Below are positions 18,507-27,720 of a stretch of DNA of 64,000 nucleotides, in pieces. The notes beneath the pieces are model-generated. The model had not been told where the DNA came from and ran no database searches. It saw only the letters and a program-made list of their open reading frames with translations. Source of the DNA: Saccharibacillus sacchari DSM 19268 (GTDB lineage: Bacteria > Bacillota > Bacilli > Paenibacillales > Paenibacillaceae); contig NZ_KK073875.1 in assembly GCF_000585395.1 (NCBI RefSeq), positions 2,790,017 through 2,854,016 on the forward strand, read 5' to 3'. How positions within the stretch are numbered: position 1 is the stretch's first letter; each line of letters begins with the position of its first letter. A program made the translations under genes and the position numbers.

Positions 18507-18541
18507 AAGGCCGCGCCCGCTGGAATTGCGGGCGCGGCCTT
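18507..18541. terminator. Strong GC-rich hairpin, probable bidirectional terminator
   Basis: AAGGCCGCGCCCGC pairs perfectly with GCGGGCGCGGCCTT, between convergent genes. The T tracts are short. Confidence 0.75.
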
Positions 18542-18572
18542 GTCTGAACAGAGCGGTTTAAAATCGAAAGAC

Positions 18573-19085
18573 TTAAGCTCCGCCGCCGCGGATGACGCGG
18601 ACGTCGGCGGGGGGGATGTCTTCGCCCTCGTAGAGCATGAAGCGGCCGTCCATCCATTCGATGCGGAGAAGCTTCATGTTGTCGGATTGGTACTGCCAGA
18701 CGGATTGGTCGCCGCCTTGCATGAACGGGGTACGGCCGGTGGTGGAGACGTGGCCGTTGTATTGTTCTTCGAGATGGTACACGGTTCCGTCCAGGTCCAT
18801 GGTGGCCGGGACTTCCTGGATGGAATCGAGGCGGCCGTCGATCGGTCGGTACAGCGCGTATGTGTTTTCTTCGCGCTCTTCGATGACCAGATAGGACAGG
18901 TTCGAGCCGTCGCGTAACGTAAGCACGACTGCTTTGCGGCGGGCGTTTTGAGTGCGTCCGGTGACTTCGTACGTCACCATGGAGACTTCGCAGATGTCGC
19001 CGGGACCGATTTCCAGGATGCCGCGTTCTTTGATCGGAGCTTCCGGCTTGGCAAAGATGTTGCGGATACGTTTGAACATGGACAT
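18573..19085 (-). CDS. DUF4178 domain protein
   Basis: 170 residues, soluble and beta-rich. The pattern 'ILEIGPGDICEVSMVTYEVTGRT' then 'VVLTLRDGSNLSYLVIEERE' and 'LLRIEWMDGRFMLYEGEDIPPADVRVI' matches my recollection of the DUF4178 family, which has no known biochemical activity. DUF4178 genes often lie near DUF350, YjfC-type ATP-grasp and K+ channel genes, and all three are adjacent here. The start has GGAGG 8 nt upstream. It is divergent from the K+ channel across 246 bp that may hold both promoters. Confidence 0.8.
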   Translation of the reverse strand: MSMFKRIRNIFAKPEAPIKERGILEIGPGDICEVSMVTYEVTGRTQNARRKAVVLTLRDGSNLSYLVIEEREENTYALYRPIDGRLDSIQEVPATMDLDGTVYHLEEQYNGHVSTTGRTPFMQGGDQSVWQYQSDNMKLLRIEWMDGRFMLYEGEDIPPADVRVIRGGGA

Positions 19086-19331
19086 GATTTTGACCTCCAG
19101 CCTGGGTTACAGCCGATACTCCGGCTGATTTCGCATAGGATGCTTTACGGTGCGCGATGCGGACGCGTTTCGGAAAACTTTACGGTTTTATCGTAGACGA
19201 TCCGCGGGCGGAATCCAAGCAAGGGGCCGATTCGCAAGGAATCACATCATGATGCGTTGTCGGGTTTGAGTTGCTGGGCGGTTTCCGCAGCGCGGCATTT
19301 GAGCGAAACGACGTTATAGGAGGAGCGGGAC

Positions 19332-20354
19332 GTGCACTTTTTTATCCGGCTGTCGACAAGATTGATGCATTTGCGCAAAACGACGATCGGCGGAATCATT
19401 TTGGCTTTCGTCCTTTTCAGTGCCACGGTCGCTTACGCGTTGGAGCCGGAGACGTTCGTCAACTGGTTCAACGCTTTTTACTGGGTGTTGACCACGATGG
19501 CGACGGTCGGTTACGGCGATTACTTCGCGACGTCTCCGGCAGGCAAAGCGTTTACGATTTTTCTGTACATATTCGGAATCGGGCTGCTCAGTCTGGTGAT
19601 CGGGAAAGTGATCGACTCGATTGCGGACGTGCAGCGGCAAAGGGGTGCGGGAACGTTGACGTTCGAAGGAGAGCAGCATATCGTGATCGTGAACTGGGGC
19701 AAAAAGGCCCGTTCGGCGATCGAAGAAATTTTGGAAAATGCGCCGAAAACACAAATCGTGCTGATCGACGAATCGAATCGGCATCCGCTGGAGCATTTGG
19801 AGCAGGTGCATTTCGTCAGCGGCGACCCGGCAGCGGATTCCATTTTGGCGAAAGCGAGCATTTCTACTTGCCGCGCCGCCATCATTTTCGCTGACGAACG
19901 CATTGAAGAAGCGTCGCTGATCGACGGCAAGTCGCTGCTCGTCGTGTCCAGCATCGAGCGGATCGCGCCGCATGTGCATACGACGGTCGAGATCACGATG
20001 GAGAACCATGTGCAGAACTTCCGCCACGCGCAGGTGAACGAATTCATTTTGTCGCACGACGCCATCTCGCGCTTGGCGGTACGCGCGGCGCTGCATGAAG
20101 GCAGTTCCGACGTGATCACGCAGCTGCTCAATCGCACGAACGGAAGCGATGTCTACGAAGTGGCGGTCGACCGCTCGTGGAAAACGTACGGCGACGCGTT
20201 CCAAGCTTTGTTGGCACAAGGCGCAACGTTGATTGCCGATCGCGAAGACTTGGGCATCAACCGCAAGCTGGATACGCCGATTCCGGAGAATGCCAAACTA
20301 TATGTAGTTGCAGATGCAGAGACGCATCAGCGGATTGCAGGTATGGGAAAATAA
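19332..20354 (+). CDS. Potassium channel with cytoplasmic RCK-like domain (YugO-like)
   Basis: 340 residues. Two transmembrane helices flank a pore with the selectivity filter 'TVGYGDY' (residues 58-64), followed by a nucleotide-binding RCK-like region starting 'HIVIVNWGKKARSAIEEIL' near residue 116. It resembles Bacillus YugO, which conducts K+ across the membrane and takes part in electrical signalling in biofilms. The start is GTG with AGGAGG about 7 nt upstream, and ATG alternatives fall inside the first helix. It lies beside the DUF350/DUF4178/ATP-grasp group, suggesting a joint role in membrane or ion stress (inference). Confidence 0.9.
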   Translation: MHFFIRLSTRLMHLRKTTIGGIILAFVLFSATVAYALEPETFVNWFNAFYWVLTTMATVGYGDYFATSPAGKAFTIFLYIFGIGLLSLVIGKVIDSIADVQRQRGAGTLTFEGEQHIVIVNWGKKARSAIEEILENAPKTQIVLIDESNRHPLEHLEQVHFVSGDPAADSILAKASISTCRAAIIFADERIEEASLIDGKSLLVVSSIERIAPHVHTTVEITMENHVQNFRHAQVNEFILSHDAISRLAVRAALHEGSSDVITQLLNRTNGSDVYEVAVDRSWKTYGDAFQALLAQGATLIADREDLGINRKLDTPIPENAKLYVVADAETHQRIAGMGK

Positions 20355-20369
20355 ACCGGGTGTAGCTCG

Positions 20370-20560
20370 GTATGTTGACGTTTCGTCAACATACCAGCTC
20401 GTTATTCGGTCATTTTGAAAAAATGTTGACCAAATGCACATATTTCGGCAATAAAACCGTCAAACTTGCTTTTCGGAGTGGAAGATGTATGCAAAAGGTC
20501 AAGATTTGGAGCGCCAGCAGCTTTTTTTGTATGAAATTGCTGACGAAACGTCAACATTGA
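20370..20560. repeat. Palindrome pair flanking a 145-bp non-coding stretch
   Basis: GGTATGTTGACG-TTT-CGTCAACATACC (20369-20395) is a perfect 12-bp inverted repeat. The 17-nt string TGACGAAACGTCAACAT recurs at about 20541-20557, as the complement of part of the first. Short ORFs across this stretch start and end inside the repeats and lack ribosome sites, so I see no gene between 20355 and 20730. The function is unknown; a paired operator or element ends are possible. Confidence 0.6.
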
Positions 20561-20624
20561 TCTGCAAAGGTGCAAAGTAGATGTCCGCTCGAAAATACAA
20601 ACAGTCCCATACGTGCAAACTCGA

Positions 20625-20680
20625 TTTGAAAAGAACCCGCGGACGGCGCAAAACAATCGGCGCCGTTCACGGGTTCTTGC
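20625..20680 (-). terminator. Terminator of the RidA gene
   Basis: AAGAACCCG and GACGGCGC pair with GCGCCGTTC and CGGGTTCTT. The T-rich side is on the minus strand. Confidence 0.75.
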
Positions 20681-20730
20681 GTTTTCATTGCGATATTTCG
20701 CAAAGCTTCCTCGGTTGCCAGTTTGCCGAA

Positions 20731-21126
20731 TTAAGGCCGTGCCGCCCATAATTCGATTTCAAGCTTGATTTCCGGGAGCCCTAATTCCGACAGGTAGCCG
20801 ACGGTCATCGCCGGATAGTCGGTTCCGAACAGCTTGTCCCACTCGGCGTAGAGGAAGTCCCAATCAATCTTTTCCGTGGCCCAGACGTTGACCTTAATAA
20901 TATGGCTGCTGTTCAGGTCTTCAGATTGAAGCACGCTGCGTATATTCGCGAAGGTATTTTGCGCTTGTTGGTTGAAATCGGACGGAATATTTCCTTCAAG
21001 GTCGGTTCCGATTTGTCCCGAGGTGACGAACAGTTCGGCGCCTCTTGGGATTTTGGTGATATGCGTGTAATTGCCGACCGGTGCGGGCATCGACGAAGGG
21101 TTGCTGCGGATAATGGATTCGGTCAT
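20731..21126 (-). CDS. RidA/YjgF-family protein (probable enamine/imine deaminase)
   Basis: 131 residues. Family features are 'PVGNYTHITKIPRGAELFVTSGQIGTDLEGNIP', 'QQAQNTFANIRSVLQSEDLNSSHIIKVNVWATE', 'YPAMTVGYLSELGLPEIKLEIELWAA'. RidA proteins hydrolyse reactive enamines such as 2-aminoacrylate. The catalytic Arg usually found near residue 105 (R-x-x-x-x-V-x-x-L) is not obvious: 'YPAMTVGYLSEL' has Met where 'PARTTV' is usual. This member may therefore belong to a non-deaminating subgroup. The ATG at 21126 has AGAGGG upstream, and an earlier in-frame start (21159) does not. Confidence 0.85.
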   Translation of the reverse strand: MTESIIRSNPSSMPAPVGNYTHITKIPRGAELFVTSGQIGTDLEGNIPSDFNQQAQNTFANIRSVLQSEDLNSSHIIKVNVWATEKIDWDFLYAEWDKLFGTDYPAMTVGYLSELGLPEIKLEIELWAARP

Positions 21127-21359
21127 TGTAATCCCTCTCATTCTTGGGCATGGCGACATGCCTCGATTTTATTCTGCTGTATTCCGTGTAAGATCGAAAT
21201 CGGGCGGACTCCGCCAATTCGCGATCTTTTAAAAGAAAACGGCAGTGGAGTATCCGTAACCTGTTGCCAGAGAAGCTAAATTCTTTTTTTCACGGTTCGG
21301 ACCTCCGATCGACAGAATGATGGATGATTCTTGCTGACAGTGTACCATACAACGGCGCA

Positions 21360-23165
21360 TCAATGCCCGGGCGGAAACCAGATCGTGCGCAGGTCGATCC
21401 AGCCCTGTGAGCCGAAGCTGACCCCACGTATGCTGGGCAGATAGGCGGTTTGCAGCGGCGTCTCGTACAATACGTGCAATTGATGCCCCGCGATGAGCAG
21501 CGTCTCGATATCGTCCAACTCTCGCCCGCGGCCGCGCGGCGTCGATTCGAAGGCCGCTTGGCGCAGCGCGCTGCGGATCAACAGACGGGTCTTCGAGTCG
21601 GCGTGTTCCGACAAGGTGATATACAGATCGAATAGACGGAGCTGTTCGTCGCGGTCGCGGATTAGCGAGAACAGGATCAGGTCCGCGGCCAGACGGGTTC
21701 GTCCTTTGAAGTCGTCTACCGTTACGATGATGATCCGGCAGGTATATCCCCGTCGCTCCAGTCGATCTCGGATCAGAATGGCATCTTGGCGATATTGCGG
21801 AATGGTTAACAGGCGCAGCGGGGACGGATTTTCGGTTTCGCTGTTTTCTCCTTTTGCCGCAACAGCCTTGTTCGGCGCTTCGCGTTCGGCGATAGCGGCA
21901 ATGACCGCAGCTCGCCTCGCGGGATCGCGCAGCGGGCCGCTTTTGGTATTGCAGGTCACGAATTTACGCGAAAATACTTCGGCATGCGCCTGGGTCCATG
22001 CAGCGGGTTTGGACGCAGGACCGGAATAGGCAGGCAGCTCGTTTCCGTGGCTCGGCAGGATTTTTCGCTGGAGTGCGCGCGTTTCTTTGGCTTCGGAAGA
22101 ACCGTTCGTTGCAGCACCCGGCAAGACATGGAACGGCAAATCCGATTCTCCGCCCGACTCTTCCTCTCCTTGCATCTGCCACGGAATATTGACGATTTCT
22201 ACCCGATCCAGATGCGCTCTTCCCGCGTAATGCGCAGTGAACGCTTCCAGTACGCATAAATCGCGATCGAATTCGGCTACGCGAAACGGGCCTGTTCCGA
22301 TCGGCTGCCGATTGAATGTTTCTTCGCCGCGCGCCAGCGCATTTTTCGGCACGATCGATGTCCGGCTGGTGCATAGAAAAGGCAGGAACAGAGAATGGGC
22401 ACGCTTCAGCTTGATCTGCACGGTCAACGGACCGATCCCGGATACCTCTTCGATATTCCGGAACATAAAGCCGTACAGCATACGTTCCGACAGCTTAAGC
22501 ATGCGCTCGAACGTGTACACGACATCCTCCGAACTCAAGATTCGCCCATCGTGGAACGGTACGTCTTTTCGCAAATAAAAGGTCCAACACTTCTGTTCCT
22601 CGGACGATTCCCAATGATGGGCAAGCGCAGGCAGAATCTCGTCCGACCCCGCCTGCTGCCGCAAAAGTCCGTCGAAGACATGGCTCACGACGAACGATTC
22701 GGCGAGCAGGTTGGTCCGGATCGGATCAAGCGCATGCAATTGCTGGCGAATCGGCAGTCTCAGCGTATCGACCTGACGGCCCGTCCGCATCTCCGAATGG
22801 TGGCCGAAGTACGAGCGCAGCGATTCTTGCAGCCGTCCTTGCATGGCGGGTGAAGGCGCATTGTCCCCCAACTCGCCCGCGATTCCCCGAAAATCCCCTC
22901 GCCGGATCGCATCCGCTACCGATTGCGCAGCGATATCCTCCGGCGTCACCAGAAAAGACAATCCGGAGCGCTTGCCGCGCCCCCGCTGCGACGACCAGTG
23001 TATCCAGCCGGCATCCGCCATTTTCCCGATAACGGTCAATGCGCTTCGGTGCGTGCAGTCCAGCGTTTCCGCCACTTCCGCCAACGTCACCTGAACCCCG
23101 TTGCTTTCCGCTACTTCCGCCCCGTACCGTTCATGCAGCAGTAGAAATTGCCTGTGCAGCTTCAT
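21360..23165 (-). CDS. SgrR-like transcriptional regulator with solute-binding domain
   Basis: 601 residues. An N-terminal winged-helix region of about 110 residues ('VTLAEVAETLDCTHRSALTVIGKMADAGWIHWSSQRGRGKRS') is the SgrR DNA-binding domain. A cytoplasmic SBP_bac_5 domain follows from about residue 135 ('LDPIRTNLLAESFVVSHVFDGLL', 'VPFHDGRILSSEDVVYTFERM', 'RQPIGTGPFRVAEFDRD'). SgrR senses sugar-phosphate stress in enterobacteria, and Firmicute homologues often control a neighbouring transporter or efflux gene. Here the gene is divergent from a DUF4173 membrane protein across 140 bp, its likely target. The middle of the SBP domain (340-450) is poorly conserved. Confidence 0.88.
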   Translation of the reverse strand: MKLHRQFLLLHERYGAEVAESNGVQVTLAEVAETLDCTHRSALTVIGKMADAGWIHWSSQRGRGKRSGLSFLVTPEDIAAQSVADAIRRGDFRGIAGELGDNAPSPAMQGRLQESLRSYFGHHSEMRTGRQVDTLRLPIRQQLHALDPIRTNLLAESFVVSHVFDGLLRQQAGSDEILPALAHHWESSEEQKCWTFYLRKDVPFHDGRILSSEDVVYTFERMLKLSERMLYGFMFRNIEEVSGIGPLTVQIKLKRAHSLFLPFLCTSRTSIVPKNALARGEETFNRQPIGTGPFRVAEFDRDLCVLEAFTAHYAGRAHLDRVEIVNIPWQMQGEEESGGESDLPFHVLPGAATNGSSEAKETRALQRKILPSHGNELPAYSGPASKPAAWTQAHAEVFSRKFVTCNTKSGPLRDPARRAAVIAAIAEREAPNKAVAAKGENSETENPSPLRLLTIPQYRQDAILIRDRLERRGYTCRIIIVTVDDFKGRTRLAADLILFSLIRDRDEQLRLFDLYITLSEHADSKTRLLIRSALRQAAFESTPRGRGRELDDIETLLIAGHQLHVLYETPLQTAYLPSIRGVSFGSQGWIDLRTIWFPPGH

Positions 23166-23214
23166 GATTTGCTCCCCCTTACAAAATAAGAAAAAACACT
23201 GCCAAACCTTTCTA

Positions 23215-23231
23215 TTTATCTTCTTATTTTA
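23215..23231. promoter_or_regulatory. 17-bp motif shared with 31479-31495 (candidate operator)
   Basis: TTTATCTTCTTATTTTA lies between the divergent SgrR-like and DUF4173 genes and recurs exactly upstream of the unknown gene at 31557. An inverted partner AAAATAAGAA lies at about 23183-23192. The binding factor is unknown. Confidence 0.5.
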
Positions 23232-23305
23232 ACATCTACAATGGAAAAAGAATACAATGCGGACGGGCAAGCAAGCCTGTGCGAACGACGGAGGGGTTTG
23301 GGAAA

Positions 23306-24799
23306 ATGAATGGGACGACGATAGAAAGCAAAAGGAGTCTGCTGCTACCGATCGCGGCAGCGTTGGCGCTCGGAGGTCTGCATCAGCTATTGTTTTTCGG
23401 GAGGGTACCGGGGGTGTCCGTGCCGTTATTTCTGCTGTTGTTCTATGCTTACTTTTGGACGTTCGGGCGAGAGGCGCTTCGTCCGCCCGAACGGGCCGGG
23501 TGGCTGCTGACGGCCGCTGTGCTGCTATTGGCTTTGACGTACGGGCTGTTCGACAATCCGGTATTTTTTGTGCTTAACCTGATGGCTTTGCCTGGCCTGG
23601 TCGCTTGGCAGTTGACTTATCTGTTAAGCGATCGAAAAAGAAGCTGGCACGATCCGATGCTGATCGCCGATGCGATCGGACACGTAATCAAGCAGACTCT
23701 GCTGCATGTTCCGGACTTGCTGGCCGTTTTCCGCCGTAAGTCCGAACCTGAAGACAAGCCGACGGAAGAAGGAGATTCCGCGTTCAAGCAGGTGATGTAC
23801 GGTCTGCTGATCGCCGTTCCCGTGTTGGTTATCGTTTTGATCTTATTGTTTTCGGCGGACGGGGTGCTGCGCACGATGGCGGGGGAGATCCCGACTTGGT
23901 TCGCGAATCTTACCCTCGGGGACGGGGCTGCAAGGCTGATCTGGTCTGTCGTGATCGGCGCGTTCTTTTTCGCTTATCTGGCGGGATTTCGCTCTCCCCG
24001 TCGGAAGCCGCCCGTGCAGGGACCCGCGATGGCCAATTTGATCGAAGCTCCGGCCAAATTCCAGACGCTGGTTACGGTTACGCTGATGATTACATTGAAT
24101 ATCGTCTACGTGCTGTTCGTCGCTTTTCAATTCTCGTATCTGTTCGGAGCGTGGCAAGGCGTGCTGCCGGAATCGGCTTCTTATGCGGAGTATGCGCGAA
24201 GCGGCTTCGGAGAGCTGATCGGGGTCACGTTCATCAACTTTGCCCTGCTGCTGATCGGCATGTACGCGACTCATCCCGGCGAAGGCAAGATGCGTAAAGT
24301 GCTGAACGGGTTGTTGGTACTGCTCGTATTTTGTTCGGCGGCGATGCTGGGATCGGCTTTTTCCCGCCTGTTGATGTATGAAGAAGCCTACGGATATACG
24401 CGGCTGCGGTTCCTGGTCCATGCGTTCATGATCTTTCTGTTTCTGCTGCTCATTCTGTTCGCGTTGTGCATTCGATTCCGGCGGTTGCCGCTGGGACGAT
24501 GGATGGTGGCGCTGGCGGTCTGTGCGTATCTGGCCGTGAATTACTCTTTGATGGATCGGATGATTGCTTTGCTGAATCTGCAGAGGGAAGAGGCCTCGGC
24601 GGATCTGGATTATCTGATGGGTTTGTCCTCAGACGCTGTACCCGTCTTGGTTGAATACAGCTCCCGAGAAGGCGGAGAGGCGTTCGATTCGCTGCTTCGG
24701 GAAAAGGCCGTGCAGGAGCTGACGGAACGTCCTGCATGGCAGTCCTGGAATGTGTCGGACTGGCGAGCGCGCGACTTATTCCAGCGATATGTCGAGTAA
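23306..24799 (+). CDS. DUF4173 multi-pass membrane protein
   Basis: 497 residues with about 11-12 hydrophobic helices and a short soluble C-terminal region. The layout and segments such as 'FFAYLAGFRSPRRKPP' and 'YGYTRLRFLVHAFMIFLF' fit the DUF4153/DUF4173 family of unknown function. The ATG at 23306 has GGAGGGG 9-10 nt upstream, so an in-frame ATG at 23279 is rejected. It is divergent from the SgrR-like regulator, which may control it. It ends at a clear terminator. Confidence 0.85.
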   Translation: MNGTTIESKRSLLLPIAAALALGGLHQLLFFGRVPGVSVPLFLLLFYAYFWTFGREALRPPERAGWLLTAAVLLLALTYGLFDNPVFFVLNLMALPGLVAWQLTYLLSDRKRSWHDPMLIADAIGHVIKQTLLHVPDLLAVFRRKSEPEDKPTEEGDSAFKQVMYGLLIAVPVLVIVLILLFSADGVLRTMAGEIPTWFANLTLGDGAARLIWSVVIGAFFFAYLAGFRSPRRKPPVQGPAMANLIEAPAKFQTLVTVTLMITLNIVYVLFVAFQFSYLFGAWQGVLPESASYAEYARSGFGELIGVTFINFALLLIGMYATHPGEGKMRKVLNGLLVLLVFCSAAMLGSAFSRLLMYEEAYGYTRLRFLVHAFMIFLFLLLILFALCIRFRRLPLGRWMVALAVCAYLAVNYSLMDRMIALLNLQREEASADLDYLMGLSSDAVPVLVEYSSREGGEAFDSLLREKAVQELTERPAWQSWNVSDWRARDLFQRYVE

Positions 24800-24820
24800 A
24801 ACATAGTGAATTTGCGGAAA

Positions 24821-24865
24821 AGGGCAGAAGTTCGAAGATTTTTCGAACTTCTGCCTTTTTCTTTT
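24821..24865 (+). terminator. Rho-independent terminator
   Basis: GGCAGAAGTTCGAA pairs with TTCGAACTTCTGCC, then TTTTTCTTTT. Confidence 0.95.
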
Positions 24866-25039
24866 GAAATTTGCTGAAAAAACGGCTGAAGATATGGAAC
24901 GGTGTCAACCTCTTCTGGGTAAAAAGGAGAGAGCGACCGGTTTGTTAAATAGTCTTGATCGCAAAAAAGGCTATAGACGCGCATCTTGCTTTGGATTATC
25001 CGAGAAGCCGGATCTTGTGAATCATTTAGGAGGGATTTC

Positions 25040-27694
25040 GTGGAGTTTTATCGTAAAAGTGGCGAAGAGGCGCTGAAAGAACTGAAGTCCCGCCCGGAAG
25101 GATTGGATTCTGGGGAAGCGAGCAGGCGACTGGAAGAGCACGGTTATAACGAGTTGAAGGAACGGGAGAAGGACCCGGTCTGGAAGCTGATTTTGGAATC
25201 GTTCAAAGATCCGATGGTCATCGTGCTGCTGGCGGCGGCGATCGTGCAGCTGGCGCTGGGCGAGATTATCGAATCGATTATCATCTTCGCCGTATTGGTC
25301 ATGAATTCGATCATCGGCGTCGTGCAGACCAAGAAAGCGGAGAACTCCCTGGACGCATTGAAGCAGATGTCCGCCCCGTCGGCGAAGGTCAAGCGCGGAG
25401 GACGCGTGGAGACCGTCGAAGCCAGGGAAGTCGTGCCCGGCGATATCGTGCTGTTGGAGGCCGGAGATTATGTGCCTGCCGACGGGCGTCTGTTGGAAAG
25501 CAGCTCGCTCAAGACGGATGAAGGCATGCTCACGGGCGAATCGGAGCCTGCCGAGAAGCATATCGAGACCATCGACGAAGAGTCCGGCGTCGGCGATCGG
25601 CGCAATATGGCGTTCAGCGGCGCATTGGTGGTCTACGGACGCGCCACGATGGTGATTACCGGAACCGGAGCCAACTCGGAGATCGGCAAAATCGCCGGAT
25701 TGCTGGAAAGCGCGGAAGCCAAGCAGACGCCGCTACAACGCAAGTTGGAAAGTTTCAGCAAAAAGCTGGGCGTGTTCATTCTGATTCTGTGTATCGTCAT
25801 CTTCGGCGTTGAAGCGGGACGCGAATGGTTCTCCGGCGATACGAACGATATGACGGGCGCGATCCTCAATTCGTTCATGTTCGCGGTTGCCGTTGCGGTC
25901 GCCGCGATTCCCGAGGCACTGTCCTCGATCGTGACCATCGTATTGGCTGTCGGAACGAACAAGATGGCCAAGCGTCATGCGATCATACGGAGGCTGCCCG
26001 CGGTCGAGACCTTGGGATCGACTAGCGTCATCTGTACCGATAAGACGGGTACGCTGACGCAAAACAAGATGACCGTCGTCGACGATTACGTGCCGGAAGG
26101 ACGGGACGAACAAATCCCTGACGATCCGGGTCAATGGACGGATTCCGAACAGTGGCTGATGCGCATCGCGGTGCTGTGCAACGATTCGCGCATCAACGAA
26201 GACGGACAGGAGATCGGCGATCCGACCGAAACGGCGCTGCTTGCCTACAGTTCCAAAAAGAACCGCAACCATGAAGAAGTGCGCAGCGAGTTCGGCCGCG
26301 AAGGCGAGATTCCGTTTGACTCCGACCGCAAGCTGATGTCGACGGTACATACGATCGACGGACGCCGTTTGCTGCTCGTAAAAGGCGGACCGGACGTATT
26401 GCTTGACCGCTGCGCGCAGATTCGGATCGGCGAGCGGGAAGAGAAGTTCACCGACGAATGGCTGCGCAAGATTCAAGCCAAAAACGAAGACTTCTCCGAC
26501 CGCGCGCTGCGGGTGCTGGCGTTCGGTTACAAAGAAATCGCGGACGGCGTGACCGTGGACGAGAGCGACGAGAACGATCTGGTCTTCGTCGGCCTGACCG
26601 CCATGATCGATCCGCCGCGCGACGCGGTATACGGCGCGATCAAAGAAGCGATCAGCGCGGGGATCCGTCCGGTCATGATCACGGGCGACCATAAGACGAC
26701 GGCGCAAGCGATCGGACGCGACATCGGCTTGATGACGGAAGGCGACGAAGCGTTGACGGGCCGTGAGCTGGATGCTTTGTCGGACAGCGAGCTGGACAAC
26801 CGTTTGGAACATATCGCAGTCTATGCACGGGTATCGCCGGAGAACAAAATCCGGATCGTGCGCGCCTGGCAGAAAAAAGGCCGCATCACCGCGATGACCG
26901 GCGACGGCGTCAACGATGCTCCGGCGCTCAAGCAGGCGGATATCGGCGTCGCGATGGGCAGCGGTACCGACGTGGCCAAAAACTCCGCGGCGATGGTGCT
27001 GACGGACGATAACTTTGTTTCGATCGTCAGCGCGGTCGAAGTCGGCCGGACCGTCTTCGATAACATCAAAAAGTCGATCGCCTATTTGTTTTCGGGCAAC
27101 CTGGGCGCGATCATCGCGATCCTGTTCGCCCTCGTGTTCGACTGGATCAATCCGTTCACGGCACTGCAATTGCTGTTCATCAACCTGCTCAACGATTCGC
27201 TGCCGGCGATCGCCTTGGGGATGGAAAAAGCCGAACCGGACGTCATGCAGCGCAAGCCGCGGGATATCAAGGAAGGCATCTTCGCGGGCGGTACGCTGCA
27301 AACGGTCATTATCCGCGGCGTGCTGATCGGTATCGCGGTTATCGTGTCGCAGTATATCGGACTTCAGCAGTCGCCGGAATTGAGCGTGGCGATGGCGTTC
27401 ACGACGCTGATTCTGGCTCGTACGCTTCAGACCTTCGCCGCCCGTTCGCAGACGCAGACGGCATTCGGCGCAGGATTCTTTTCCAATAAATACGTGTTGG
27501 GCGCGGTACTGTTCTGCTTCGTCCTTTACGCGGTAACGCTGCTTCCGGGCGTGCGCGATATCTTCTCGATCCCGGCCGAATTCGGCGTGAACGACTGGCT
27601 GATCGCTTCGGCATTGGCTCTGGGCGCCGTTATTCTGATGGAGATCATCAAAGTGATTCGGGTGCGTATCGAGCGCAGTCGCAGCCGGGCATAA
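25040..27694 (+). CDS. P-type Ca2+-type cation-transporting ATPase (YloB/PacL-like)
   Basis: 884 residues, the normal length for bacterial SERCA/PMCA-type pumps. It exports Ca2+ (possibly Mn2+) using ATP. Domains in order are the cation N-terminal region, the actuator with 'MLTGESEP', the helix with 'VAAIPEALSSIVTIVLAVG' (PEAL ion-site motif), phosphorylation site Asp334 in 'CTDKTGTLTQNKM', nucleotide domain 'LVKGGPDVLLDRC', hinge 'TGDGVNDAPALKQADIGVAMGSGTDVAK', and C-terminal helices with 'LLFINLLNDSLPAIALGMEKAE'. The GTG at 25040 lies 5 nt after AGGAGGG and fits better than an upstream in-frame ATG (24986). The 175-bp leader shows no riboswitch I recognise. Confidence 0.93.
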   Translation: MEFYRKSGEEALKELKSRPEGLDSGEASRRLEEHGYNELKEREKDPVWKLILESFKDPMVIVLLAAAIVQLALGEIIESIIIFAVLVMNSIIGVVQTKKAENSLDALKQMSAPSAKVKRGGRVETVEAREVVPGDIVLLEAGDYVPADGRLLESSSLKTDEGMLTGESEPAEKHIETIDEESGVGDRRNMAFSGALVVYGRATMVITGTGANSEIGKIAGLLESAEAKQTPLQRKLESFSKKLGVFILILCIVIFGVEAGREWFSGDTNDMTGAILNSFMFAVAVAVAAIPEALSSIVTIVLAVGTNKMAKRHAIIRRLPAVETLGSTSVICTDKTGTLTQNKMTVVDDYVPEGRDEQIPDDPGQWTDSEQWLMRIAVLCNDSRINEDGQEIGDPTETALLAYSSKKNRNHEEVRSEFGREGEIPFDSDRKLMSTVHTIDGRRLLLVKGGPDVLLDRCAQIRIGEREEKFTDEWLRKIQAKNEDFSDRALRVLAFGYKEIADGVTVDESDENDLVFVGLTAMIDPPRDAVYGAIKEAISAGIRPVMITGDHKTTAQAIGRDIGLMTEGDEALTGRELDALSDSELDNRLEHIAVYARVSPENKIRIVRAWQKKGRITAMTGDGVNDAPALKQADIGVAMGSGTDVAKNSAAMVLTDDNFVSIVSAVEVGRTVFDNIKKSIAYLFSGNLGAIIAILFALVFDWINPFTALQLLFINLLNDSLPAIALGMEKAEPDVMQRKPRDIKEGIFAGGTLQTVIIRGVLIGIAVIVSQYIGLQQSPELSVAMAFTTLILARTLQTFAARSQTQTAFGAGFFSNKYVLGAVLFCFVLYAVTLLPGVRDIFSIPAEFGVNDWLIASALALGAVILMEIIKVIRVRIERSRSRA

Positions 27695-27720
27695 TCATTG
27701 CGGCATATTGAATAGGATTG

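Noticed and set aside
20372-20749. Small frames beginning or ending with 'LTFRQ' or 'LTKRQH'
   Set aside because: These peptides are translations of the palindromic repeat on both strands, with no ribosome sites.
24866-25039. Possible riboswitch in the 175-bp leader of the P-type ATPase gene
   Set aside because: I could not match it to the yybP-ykoY (Mn2+), M-box or c-di-AMP consensus.
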